A DNA stretch of 64,000 bases from contig CM038468.1 in NCBI GenBank assembly GCA_021464415.1, forward strand, positions 40,102,969 to 40,166,968, given 5' to 3'. The notes under the pieces are model-generated. The model was not told the DNA's origin. It made no database searches and saw only the letters and a list, made by a program, of their open reading frames with translations. The stretch comes from Lonicera japonica (Eukaryota; Streptophyta; Magnoliopsida; Dipsacales; Caprifoliaceae). Below are positions 45,215 through 56,519 of this stretch, piece after piece. Every line of letters begins with the position of its first letter. Within the stretch, counting starts at the first letter, position 1. A program made the translations under genes and the position numbers.

Positions 45215-46285
45215 TAGGCGGAAATAAAATTCGGCGTCTTTTCTATATATATATATATATATTGATAGGAGTGTAATATAAATATATTAAATTAATAAAC
45301 TCGTAACAAAAAAAAAATTATTATAACTCAGATAACTAAAATATATAAAGAAATTAGAGAAAGAAATGTGTTAAATATTACAAAAAATTTGTAAAAAAAA
45401 CAAAATTTAACTAAATGTCTCATTAAAGAAAGTAACAAATTATTAAACAAAAAGAGAAAAAACCTCAAATCAACTCGAAATATAAAGAAAACGGAAAAGT
45501 ATTGTGTTGTGAAGATGGAAGATTGATGTAGGTTTATTTTAAGTAATGGTTGGGCAATCAGACTTATGTATGCATTTAAAAGAACTAATTGGCAGCTTGA
45601 CGCACTTAAAGCATTTAAAAGAAATAAAGATACGTTTAAATATTCAAATAATTATAAAAATAGTAATTAAAGTTTCTTAATCTTATATAATTTAGTTAGC
45701 ATTTAAAAGAAATAAAGATATGTATAAATATTCGAAAAATTATAAAAATAGTAATTAAAATTTTTTAGTCATATATAATTTAGTTAAAATAAAAACTAAA
45801 ATATATAGGTTTCATTTTTTTAAAAAAAATATATAGAATTCAGTCAAAACAAAAAAAAAATATTTAGGCTAAAGAATTTTTAAAAAAAAAAATTGGTGGC
45901 GAAATAGGTTTAAACATTTAGGAGACAAAAACATATCCCATTCCCAAGGTTCGAGCTCAAGACCAATGACTCTAATGAGCAACCAACTGAGAATCTTTTA
46001 TTAGAGTAGAGATTTACTTAATATTCCAACTGACCGTCAAATCTTTTAATTAATAACACCAGTATGTGTATATTTATATATATAGGGTCCAAAAAAATTG
46101 GAGATCCTGGTACGTCGGGGTCTCTAGGATACGACTTGATTTGCATATATCTAAAACTAGCCCTGGAGATCATATATATATATATATGAATATATTAAAG
46201 TAAACAAAAATTGGGAAGATACATAGAACTCCATTTGACCGACAACCTAACAGATTGATGCGGAAACAATATTCAAATATAAATA
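45215..46285. other. AT-rich spacer, possible SINE-like piece
   Basis: (TA)n at 45243-45262; mostly AT-rich. Minus strand 45995-45940 has CTCAGTTGGTTGCTC and GAGCTCGAACC, resembling tRNA A and B boxes of a plant SINE, but no clear SINE end. No gene. Confidence 0.4.
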
Positions 46286-47304
46286 AGTTGTGCCCATCGG
46301 CACTCGGATTGAGCCCGCCAATCCGCACACATAATAACGATATTGTCCCCAACTTAAACACCTTTGGGTCACAGGTGTGGAGTTTTATATTAAAAGGCCT
46401 CGTTACTATGTGAAGACTATCCCTTACTTATATATCCATATTGAGTTCTACAAATAGTCCACCATGAATCCACCTTTGAATTATCCATGTGATCGCCACT
46501 CAACAATGTCCATCCGCAAGATCGTCCAACTTTGATCAATGCACATCTCGAGGTACACCCTATTTCACCTTATTCGAGAAACCTACTCAACCACCTTGAT
46601 AGCAGCACCCCGAGTGAATGTCCATCCACAAGATCGTCCACCTTTGGAGAGAAAACTGCACAACCACCTTGATAGCAGCACCCCGGGTGAATGTCCATCC
46701 GCAACCTTTGGTCAATGCACATCTCGAGATACACCCTATTTCACCTAACTCGAGGAACCTGCACAACCACTTTGATAGCAGCACCCCGGGTGTACGTAAG
46801 CTGTAGCGACTCCACCCATGTCCATCTGCAACCTATGGTCAACGCACATCTCGAGGTAAACCCTATTTCACCTTACTAGAGGAACCTACACAACCATCTT
46901 GATAGCAGCACCCTGGGTGTATGTAAACTGTAGCGACTCCATCCCCAGTTTCTCCGAGTCTAACTCCTCCACCGTAGGCTCTACCAAGTCCAACTACCGG
47001 GACGCTTTTTGTAACGACTTATTACCTTAGGCTCTACCAAGTTCTTTCCGACTCCACCGAGTCTAGCTACCAATACTACTTCATAAGTCCGTGGATCCAC
47101 CATCTGCTCTGATACTAATTGTTGTGCCCACCAACACTCAAGTTAGTCCCGGGGCACTAATCGGGCCCGCCAGTCTGCGCACATAGTAACGATACTGTCT
47201 CTAACTTAAACACCTTTGGGCCACAAGTGTGGGATTTTATCTTAAAAGGCCTCATTACTATGTGAAAACTCTCCCCCACTTATTTATCCATATTGAGTTC
47301 TACA
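46286..47304 (-). mobile_element. TRIM-like miniature LTR element
   Basis: Terminal repeats 46286-46452 and 47120-47304 share GTTGTGCCCA...CATATTGAGTTCTACA. On the minus strand the 47120 LTR ends GGCACAACA and is followed by TAGTATCAGAG, one base from the usual TGGTATCAGAG initiator-tRNA-Met primer site. There is no coding region. The left LTR lacks a 20-bp block of the right one. No matching target duplication was found. Confidence 0.65.
46507..46925. repeat. Tandem repeats inside the TRIM-like element
   Basis: Four irregular units (about 72-130 bp), each beginning TGTCCATCCGCAA-like and ending GATAGCAGCACCCCGGG-like (unit starts near 46507, 46618, 46690, 46817). Confidence 0.75.
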
Positions 47305-49317
47305 ATTTTTTCATGTAAAATCAACGGTTTGAGCCAACCATTCTTAACATAAGTCAATACTACATCACCAAAAAACAAAGCCATTGATTATCATTAATAA
47401 ATTGCTACAGAATTCAAAAGCCAGGTTGTAGAAAACTTAAATATAAATAGGTAGTGTCAACGTGTGCTCTGCCACAAATTGTCTGTACCAGGTTTCGCAC
47501 ACTATTAATTATGAGTAAGAGCTTGAGCCTTTATCTGGCTACAATTATTTTTCCTTACTATGATTTGATTGAGGGACACCCAGTCAATCACAACAGTTAA
47601 TGTAAAGTGGTCAAACCAGCTTCGCTTAAAAATACAAATTGGGACAGGACATACGATCTCTTCACCAGCAACCAGGTCAATCTATTTTATATTTTCACTC
47701 TGGCTTGTACATTAATTGGGATTAATTGGCACTTGAACCTCAATGGACCACTTATCTAGATCTTTGGAAACTTTTTTTCAAGAAACACGGCTAGTGCAAT
47801 TCCTAATGGCATTACGCGAAGAGCTTGAATCTATTCGTGAATTGATTATGGAAGAAACTTGAAAAGGTATTACTTCAATTTTCATTGCATCTCCACGAGC
47901 TAATACTGTCTCCTCTTGTACATATAATCCTTCTCCCCGACTCCCATCGCCAAACCACAAACATTGCCAACCCCACTATACACCTCACCATTCCTACCAA
48001 ACGCCATCTCGTCCCCGATCCACGCCAGAACAATTCCTCCCTGTAAGAACATTAGCCATTATCATGAATTCTTTTACATCTCGTCTTAAATTAGTAGTCC
48101 TACATTGAATTTAAATACTTCTCGATGAAACATTAATTTTAATATAGTGAAAAATTCTATTTACATCACAATTTAAAACTATTACATAATTAAAATTACT
48201 TCAAAAGTATAAAAAATAAAATAAAATGGGAAGAAAAAACTCTTTACATAAAAAAAATCACTCTCACAATTGTTAGTCTCGCCCCCTTAGACTTTTTACG
48301 TCGTGCGAACAACATAGGTAATAGTAGAAATTTCTCCGATCGGTAGCTAAATGCCAAAAGAATAAGCAAATCTCGCGAACTATGTTCCAATTTTTTAAAT
48401 TTAGCAATGTTCTGCCAACAATATTTTGATTATGTATACTCTATACCGCATGCATAATGTGTCTAGTACAAACTTTTGGCACAATATTACCGAGTATGTA
48501 ACATTTATTCAGCAATGTCTTGCTAACCATATTTTAATTCAATACACTGTTCGAAATACAAAAAGTTGTCATGTTTGGTATAAAATTTTGACAGAACATT
48601 CCCGAGTATGTAGCATTTATTTGGAGATATTCTGCCGATCTAACAAGTTTTAGCAATGTTCAGCACAAGATCGCCAAATTTGTAGTCCAATGCTTGGCCA
48701 ACATTGACTTAGTATAAACAAGATCAACTTTGAGCGAAACATGACCAACTTCAATCGAAACTTAAGTTTCAGTATCATTTTGTGGTTATCATTTAATGAA
48801 TTTAACACAAAATATGAGTTAAGTCACCAAAAAAAAACACAAAATATGAGTTATACATTATATAAGATAACATTTAAAAAAATATAAACAAAAGGAAAAA
48901 CTAAGCAACACATAGCCAATAACTGAGGTACGTACAATTTGGTAATACTACATTGGATGTAATTGAATGTGTTGGCGACATGTTGCTGTATATGTCATAT
49001 TTTGTCAACAACAGGATGACGAAAATATCTTATTCTTAAGCTTAGTGTCACCAAAAGATACTTCTTAATTTTACCACAAAATAAATATTATATGTTTTAC
49101 TTGACACACCACACAGCTTTCTGAATTTTACCACAAAAAGTGTGATATGTACTTCTTTTTTGTACTTTTTTAACATGTTTGGTTTTAAAGATTTTTTGTG
49201 GTGTAAATAGAAAATAAATAAATTAAAACCACTAAATATTGAAAATTACCCCGAAAGTAAAAAAAAAAAAAAAAGGCCTAAAATACTACTAGATACATGA
49301 CAAGATAATTAATTAAT
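47305..49317. other. Intergenic spacer with a coding-like remnant
   Basis: Minus strand 48040-47930 reads GIVLAWIGDEMAFGRNG and then VYSGVGNVCGLAMG, after an acceptor-like CTTACAGG. It is more GC-rich than its surroundings, so it may be an exon remnant, but I do not recognise it. 48340-48760 contains repeated words like TCAGCAATGT and CGAGTATGTA. The rest is AT-rich. Confidence 0.35.
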
Positions 49318-49320
49318 TTA

Positions 49321-49624
49321 GGCTTCGCTTGATAGCAACATGGAAAATGAAAATAAAAACAACTAATTTGAGTGAGAAGATGGAAAATAAGTTGAAGCAT
49401 ATGATGAGATACTCTCCATCTCATACTCATTTTTGTATATATCTTCCATCATTCTTTAATATTTTGTGAAAAAAATTTCTCCACTATCACCCAAAGAAAA
49501 TTTTGTCATGGAAAAAAGTAAATAGCAAGAGTTAATCTTACCACACACATCAACTTATTTTCCATTTTCTCATCTCAATTAGTTATTTTTCTTTTCATTT
49601 TCCATGTTACTATTAAACGGGGCC
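49321..49624. mobile_element. Tourist/PIF-Harbinger-type MITE, 304 bp
   Basis: Inverted ends of about 55 bp (GGCTTCGCTTGATAGCAACA left; GGCCCCGTTTAATAGTAACA inverted right) flanked by TTA on both sides (49318-49320, 49625-49627). No coding sequence. Confidence 0.85.
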
Positions 49625-49627
49625 TTA

Positions 49628-51100
49628 AAGTACTACATATTGAAAATCACCACAAAAGTGCACATAAAACTCTGAATACATTACTAGACACGATTGGATT
49701 AAATTAAAAAATTTCCCCCCTCCAAATCTCCAACTCAAGTTCTCTTTCACTCTATATCTCTCTCTTTACAAAACAACTCTTCTAACTCCCAAAAGCCCTA
49801 ATCGCTTGAACTATCTTTTTACCTACATACAAGTGCTACCGACACCATATATTCTCCTTCGTCCAGTACAAGTGCTGCCAATTTTTTTATTTTTTTTGTT
49901 TCAACAATGTTTGGCCAACCTTGATCGTAGTATAAATTTTCTATTCGGTAGTTTGTTACCTAATATATTTTCAATTTTTGGCACCTCACGTCCGAATGTT
50001 ATGTTTCGGCAATATCTCATTGACTTTATCATATTTCATTCGATAGAATGTAATCAAAATATTATCCTATTTTTAGAAATGGGTTAACAAATATGTTTTA
50101 TTTTCTCAGCTATTTGTGGCCGACAACGATATTTTGCTTTTCAAAATTGAGCTTATTTTTACAAGCCTTGAAGGAAAAGGTGAAGGAAAAGGCAGGCAAA
50201 TGATAAATATATTTACATAACCCAATATACAATGCTTCATTATTAGTATAGATATTTGAGTACCTTAGATAATCTTCAAGTTCACCATCTTCCTCAAATC
50301 TTTTTGAACAATGTACAACATAGAGCATACTTTTAGTACAAATAAATTGTATATGATAACAAACAACCAACAATATAAATGATGAGTCACTTATATAGTG
50401 AATCTATTGTTTTTTTGCGAAAAAAATTTCAAGCCAAGGAAATGCTAACTGTTTGGCGAGAAGAATGTGCGAAGGTAGTAATGTTTGATTTTTTTTATTA
50501 CATGCATGTTCTTAATACACCACAAATATTTTTTAATTTTACAATAAAGTAAATATTATATTTTTACTTAAATCACTGCACATCTTTTTTAATTTTACCA
50601 CAAAAAATGGTGTGTATACTTTTTTTTTTACTTTGAGTCATTTTAAAATATTTTTATTGTGTACATAAAATCTCCCTAATACAATTGGTGCTCAAGGAAT
50701 AAACTTTTAAAATGTTAAAGGGTGTCGAAAAAGGCACCTTTAATTTATAATCTTCACACCCAGTATTAAAAAGAAATAGGGTGCCTTAACTAACAACTTC
50801 ATTTTTAACTCAATACATATATCTTTTTGGGTTTTAAAAACAATGATTCATCGGCTTCATCTTTGATACAGTTGAATTATTATTTTTAAGAACAATCTGA
50901 CTTCAATTATGATTCAGTCTCAACCTCAACGATGCAAAATCTACAATTTATTCAACACACTCAAGTTTAAGCCCTCTATATTCGAAGTTTTGTAACTTAG
51001 TTGCAAAGGCTTAAAAGTTTAGATTAGATACTAGTACTATGACGTTTATGAATTCAATCAAGGAAAAAAGAAATATATATGTATATTGGAAGTAGATTTA
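49628..51100. other. Intergenic spacer
   Basis: No gene. 50500-50660 resembles 49050-49210 (TTTTAATTTTACCACAAAA words). 49870-50060 has more of the GGCAATAT/CCGAATG words seen at 12950 and 48340. Confidence 0.4.
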
Positions 51101-51109
51101 AAAAAATAA

Positions 51110-51162
51110 AGAAGAAGAAGAAGAAGAAGAAGAAGAAGAAGAAGAAGAAGAAGAAGAAGAAG
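51110..51162. repeat. (GAA)n microsatellite
   Basis: About 17 perfect GAA triplets. Confidence 0.9.
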
Positions 51163-51181
51163 CTTTTCTAAAAAGAAAATA

Positions 51182-51457
51182 TTAACTAATATTTACATTA
51201 AATAAACACAATATGATTAATATATAAATTCATTGAAACATTCTTTTTTTGAATTGTAGATGGGTTTTTATTTCATAAGTGGATGATATTTTGATGATGT
51301 GGTGTAGTTATTAAATACGTTAACTAATATTTACATTAAATAAACACAATCTGATTAATATATAAATTCATTGAAACATTCTTCCTTTGAGTTGCATATG
51401 GGTTTTTATTTCATAATTGGATGATTTTTTGATGATGTGGTGTAGTTATTAATTGCA
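51182..51457. repeat. 138-bp direct tandem duplication
   Basis: 51182-51319 is repeated at 51320-51457 with about eight differences; non-coding, immediately after the GAA microsatellite. Confidence 0.85.
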
Positions 51458-51755
51458 TTTATTTTAGTGTTATTGTAGCAACAATGTGAGATTCAATTTT
51501 CTCTAGTAGAAGGCAATAAATACAACCGGAAAGAAATAAACAAGGAATTATTGTTTGTGTTTGGAATTGGATTGAAAAAAAAAATGATAAAAAGAAGAGA
51601 GATTTCTAATTAAGACACCCTTATTATTTCTTAATAATAGATTCGTAGACCGAAAATTGAGAGTGTTAGACGTGTCAACAATTTTTAGCTTTAAAATTCT
51701 ATTTCGGCGTGGCATCAATATTCCATTTACTTTTTTAACGGAGAGTTAACGGGGG

Positions 51756-51791
<36 letters not shown>

Positions 51792-52391
51792 GGTAATATA
51801 GTTCATTGTGCTTTGCCGTCTTCTAAAGGGCTAGTTTCACATCATATTAAAAAGAATGTTATCTTATTTTTTAATTTTAAAATAAGATTTTTTTTTCTGT
51901 ACTTCAAATACTCTACTCTTTTTTTTAAAAAATATATTTAATCTCATTGGCTACCTATCTCCTTGGGTCTGCTTTGCATTGTTATTATCTCATTACTTAA
52001 TCCCACATTTCCCAAAAGAAATTTTAATAGACATTGCAACCATTTATTGCATAATTCAGAGTACTCAAATTCAGAGTACTCATTGTAATTTAGAAGATCC
52101 TGAATTAAAAATCATGTTTCAAAACCCAATATATCAAATATCTTGGCTGTGGGACTAGTAGAACTGTGGGTCAGTGGTTGTGAAAAAGAACAAGAGAAAA
52201 GATGAGTGGAAGAAGGTGGGGTTTTGTGTCAGACTTGTTTTAAGTTGCTTTAAAAGTTTCTAACGATTTCTAAAATTTAGACTCTTACGTTTAAACATCT
52301 TGAAGTATAAATTTTTATATATAAGTCACTATATATATATATATATTATTTTCCGCAAAATACTTCATATATAGTAAAATTAAATTGCGTC
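51458..52391. other. AT-rich spacer with (AAT)n
   Basis: (AAT)n at 51757-51789 and (TA)n near 52330. No gene. Confidence 0.5.
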
Positions 52392-52851
52392 CAGGGGCGT
52401 AGTCAGGAATTATAAGTGATCCGGGCTAAGAATTAAACAATGACAACGTTAAAATATAACAAACCAAAATGCAACTATAATATATTCAAATGCATTCAAA
52501 AGATACCAACTTTTTATATACGTTGGAAGTGTAGATATGAAATATAAAAAAAAAATATAATAATTTCCCCTTATATCTAGCCATGTACGCCATAAATACA
52601 AACAAAAAGACATAATAACCTATCGTAATTGAACCTTGCGCTCCTTAACAGAATCAAAATGAAGGTGGTAAATGCATTGATAAAATTTTAATAGGTGTAG
52701 AGTAGTAATATTAGAAAAAATGAGGTGGGCTATACACATTTATATACACATATATTTATAAATAAAATTTAAGTCTACTACTAAAAAAAAAAAAAAAAAA
52801 AAATTAGACCGGGCTACAGCCCGGGGTAGCCCAAGCACAGCTACGCCCATG
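52392..52851. mobile_element. hAT-type MITE, 460 bp
   Basis: Left end CAGGGGCGTAGTCAGG, inverted right end CATGGGCGTAGCT; flanks ATTGCGTC (52384-52391) and ATTGCGCC (52852-52859) match at 7 of 8 bases. No coding capacity. Confidence 0.75.
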
Positions 52852-52857
52852 ATTGCG

Positions 52858-52877
52858 CCCCCCCCCCCCCCCCCCCC
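52858..52877. repeat. Poly(C) tract of 20
   Basis: Uninterrupted C run overlapping the MITE's target-site flank; the length is likely error-prone. Confidence 0.8.
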
Positions 52878-53235
52878 TTCTAAATGCCACCGCTGTCGGT
52901 ATCAATTGTTAGCACCAAGTTTGCTTTTCAAGAGGTGAAGATTGAAAGGATTTTGTTTGATTCCAAAGTAGCAAATAATTGAAAATACAATGAATTTTGT
53001 GAGAACTTAGAAAAGGAGACATGGGATTCAGTGAGATATTTTCTCCATCTTTATCTTATTTTTCATGACTTTTTTTTTACCTGCCATCAAAAGAATTGAA
53101 TTTCATGAAAAAAACAAAAAGTAATAGAATATATTACTAAATCAGTCGTCTCAATTTCCAACTTATAAAATTAATTATTTCCAAATTTGCAATCACCTAA
53201 GTAATTATTTCTATATGGAAATCCATATGGATAGG
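52878..53235. other. Spacer
   Basis: No gene or repeat recognised. Confidence 0.5.
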
Positions 53236-54130
53236 TGCAGTGTCTTAATCACACTGAAACCACTAATCACATTTTCCCAGCTTGCTCTTTTGCTCTGACC
53301 ATTTGGGAACTGTTATTTAGCTATTTCAATGTTTCGCCATTATTTTGTATTTGATCATACACAAAAAGTTGGCCTATTTTGTTAGTTCTGTGAAACTTTT
53401 CGGGAACTCTAAATCTCCATTTCTAAATTTCAATGTTTGATTGGAGTTTTGTTAGGGAATCCAAGATTCCTGAAATAAAATTTCTCCAATGTTCCCATGT
53501 GTTAAATACATGGATACTGAACTTATTGGACTGGCTGATTTCTATGATGGCTAGTAAACAATGTGCGCTGTTAATAGGGTCATCTTGTATTTTCTCTTCA
53601 GTTCGATCTATTCTATGGCACATTGGTTAGGAGCGAATGAGAGGGGGCTTTTAATGGTAAACGTCGTGATCCAAATGTCACAGCGACAAAAAGGTTAGTA
53701 TATGTTCAAAATATCATCTTGGCATTTGGATTACAAAACGCGAATCAAGTGACTCGTACTCAAAACTCTTTCGATTATTTAGTAGTTTCCATATGCAGGT
53801 TTTCTAAAATAGAACACCAATTGTTGCTGGCAAACAAAAAATGGAAGAGCTGGAGTAGGAGGCCTAATTCATGATGATCAAGGATAATGGGTGCTGTGCT
53901 ATTACGGCTTAGTGGGAAGCTGCTTGAGTGTTGAAGCAGAGATTTGGGTGGTCCACGAAGGCTTGAACCTTGCTAAACAAAGAGGCTACGAAAGGATCAT
54001 CGTGGTGACAAATGCTTTGAGCACAGTTGACATCATTGTCGAAGAGCTAGAGGAAGATCATCCGTGGTTTCAGATAATTCTTGAATGTTGAAGGGGTTGC
54101 ATCTAGCAAGTATGAGGGGCGTGGCAGATC
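53236..54130 (+). pseudogene. LINE relic: zinc-binding RT region plus RNase H, copy 2
   Basis: Starts with a zf-RVT-like piece (CLNHTETTNHIF...CSFALTIWEL, about 53240-53320). It continues through degenerate sequence to an RNase H (RVT_3) stretch at 53891-54091: VEAEIWVVHEGLNLAKQRGYERII then TNALS. From 53495 it is a close copy of 20435-21055, including the TNALS change at the expected acidic position. Several stops and frame changes occur. It extends farther 5' than copy 1 and so identifies the source as a LINE-type protein. Confidence 0.65.
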
Positions 54131-54331
54131 TTAGGCCTTTGTTTGCTTTTGTTTTTGTTTCTTTCCCTTGCACCTAAAAAAGATATACTAAACTACATTG
54201 TAAGCTCACGTCATGTCCCTACATATTATGACAATCTTAACACATAAATATACGCACATATCTGAAGAATACAAGGCTCTCTGGCACCAAGTAGAGAATT
54301 CAGGCCACCACATGCCCACTGGCTGCGTGCT

Positions 54332-54424
54332 TCAAAGCGCATACTGGAGTGCATTAACAATGATTCTCATGTTTGGCCTGAAATCAGGTTCGTAATGCAA
54401 GCACAAGGCCGCAATAGCAGCTAT
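54332..54424 (-). pseudogene. PTI1-like pseudogene copy 4, last exon
   Basis: Reads [18 protein letters not shown] and then IVVNALQ-like sequence, with an early stop as in copy 2. It is separated from exons 6-4 (60631-61643) by a LINE and Copia insertion of about 6.1 kb. Confidence 0.75.
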
Positions 54425-55702
54425 CTCTAGACATTATTCATTTATTTCATTTTTTTTATCAGAAACGAAGCTTATACTGAAATGAAAAATCAAAAACAAG
54501 AAAAAAGAGGCTGCAATTGGACGAGAGACCCAAAGCCAGCCTTAAAACAAAAATAAAAAACTAACTGCCTAAACAAACAAGACTACCACCACCTGATCAA
54601 GCAACAAAAATCAGTTACCCCAACCTACATTTTTTTGATCAGTACCCTAACCTACACTATAAATCCTACCAGCAACAGAAACTAGACGACCGGGCTAAAA
54701 AACTACGATCCACTACACTAGAGCTGCTTTCCAATCTCTAGCTAAATCAGAAACACAAAGATTGCCGAACACACTTGAGGAAGAAGCCCACATAGATGCC
54801 GTAGCCTAGACTCTGTGCCAAATCTCCTCCTAACTTTCCTTTTTGTTTTCGAAGATTCTAGAATTCCTCTCTCCACACACACCACAAAATTGCCATACAG
54901 CTACTTCTCCACAAAATTTTAGATCTCTTCTTATTTCCCTTAAAATACCACATTTCAATGAGCAGATTATATCACGAACTTGGAGTTGCAGAAACCAAGT
55001 CTAATTCTCTCCGAATATTACACCAAATAATGTGTACAAAAGAACAATGCAATAGCAAATGGTCTAAACTTTCCCCACTCCTCTTGCACATAACACACCA
55101 CGACGGAGATAGAAGTGTGTACGGCATCCTGATCTGCAACAAATCTGCCGTACTAACCCTTTTCAGCGCTGCTAACCAAGCCATCACTTTCACTTTTGAT
55201 GGAACTCCATTCTTCCAAATCATGTCATGTGGCTCAAAATTACCTGGGTCATTAGATCGAGTAATAACCTCAAAGTACGACTTCGTCGAGAATTGCCCAG
55301 ACTTATCTCCTTCCCACACTCTAGCATCCCGCCTGTCTTTAGAAACATAACAATTCCCAATTATCCCCAAAAACTCCACAAACTCATTTTCCTCTTCAAC
55401 AGTGAGATTTCTGCAAAAACGAATATCCCACACAAAATCATTGTTTGATCCTCAGCAATTATTAGACGTAACTGACGCCTCCGGATGGACAACCAACCTG
55501 GAAATTCTAGGGAATTTGACTGATAGCGCCACTTCACCCACCCATTTATCACTCCAAAACTGAATCTTGGAGCCATTGCTTACTTTATATCGTGTATTTC
55601 CAATGAATTTCCTTAATTCTCCAAAGATCGCCCTCCAAGGATTGCAATGAGTCCCCCTAGCCACCGCATTAGCATCCCACTCGAATTCTTGAACGCCATA
55701 TG

Positions 55703-55906
55703 TATTAGAATATATAGATATGGTAGGATATATAGATATGGTATATGTATAAATGGTATAGTTGACTACCACCATAATTCCTAGAATTATGGGATATTAT
55801 TTTATTTCCATGTACAGCCCATTCAATCCCTATTTAAGGGACCTTTGTGTTCATTCATTATCATCAATATAAGTTATTCTCTTATCTCTCTCTCTAATCG
55901 TCAACA
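55703..55906 (+). repeat. 5' LTR of the Copia element
   Basis: 204 bp, TATTAGAATATATAG...CGTCAACA, abutting the PBS. Confidence 0.9.
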
Positions 55907-55917
55907 TGGTATCAGAG
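55907..55917 (+). other. Primer-binding site (initiator tRNA-Met)
   Basis: TGGTATCAGAG directly after the LTR, the standard Copia primer site. Confidence 0.9.
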
Positions 55918-56519
55918 GGAAAAACAACACAACCACCCTACACACCATCCTCAAACACCACCTAGCCACCCTAGACCACCCTAAACACCCGCAGCCACCA
56001 CCACGCCGTCAGAATTCTTAACCATATACTCAGATCAAACTTCAGTGCCTTCGTCCATCACGTCCTTACACCTAATCACGACAAACCAAACCCTAAAATC
56101 TTCGCCTTAAAGAGACGATTACGACCCCGTTTGAATCAGCCCCATACCACCTTCCACGCGTTCTCACGCGCTACCTAAACAAACCCAGCCTCCGCCACCA
56201 GTCACCCACGCGCCACCTGTTCAACCCACTGACACGTGTTACGCCACGTCAGCACTGACACGTCACCTGCCTCGTCACCTGCCATGTCACTTGCCACGTC
56301 AGCACTGCCACCACATCAATTGACCAAATCAAAAACCCTAACCGGTTCAACCAGACCGCTTCTTTGCACATTTAACCGACCGGTTCACTACTTTTTTGAC
56401 TGATTTTTCAGAAGACCAGACCGGTTCCTAGCCTTTTTCAACCTTCTTAACACAACCACGACCTCAGAATTTCCAAATTCCGTCTCTATCTTGGAGTATT
56501 ACAAACTCTCGACCTTACA

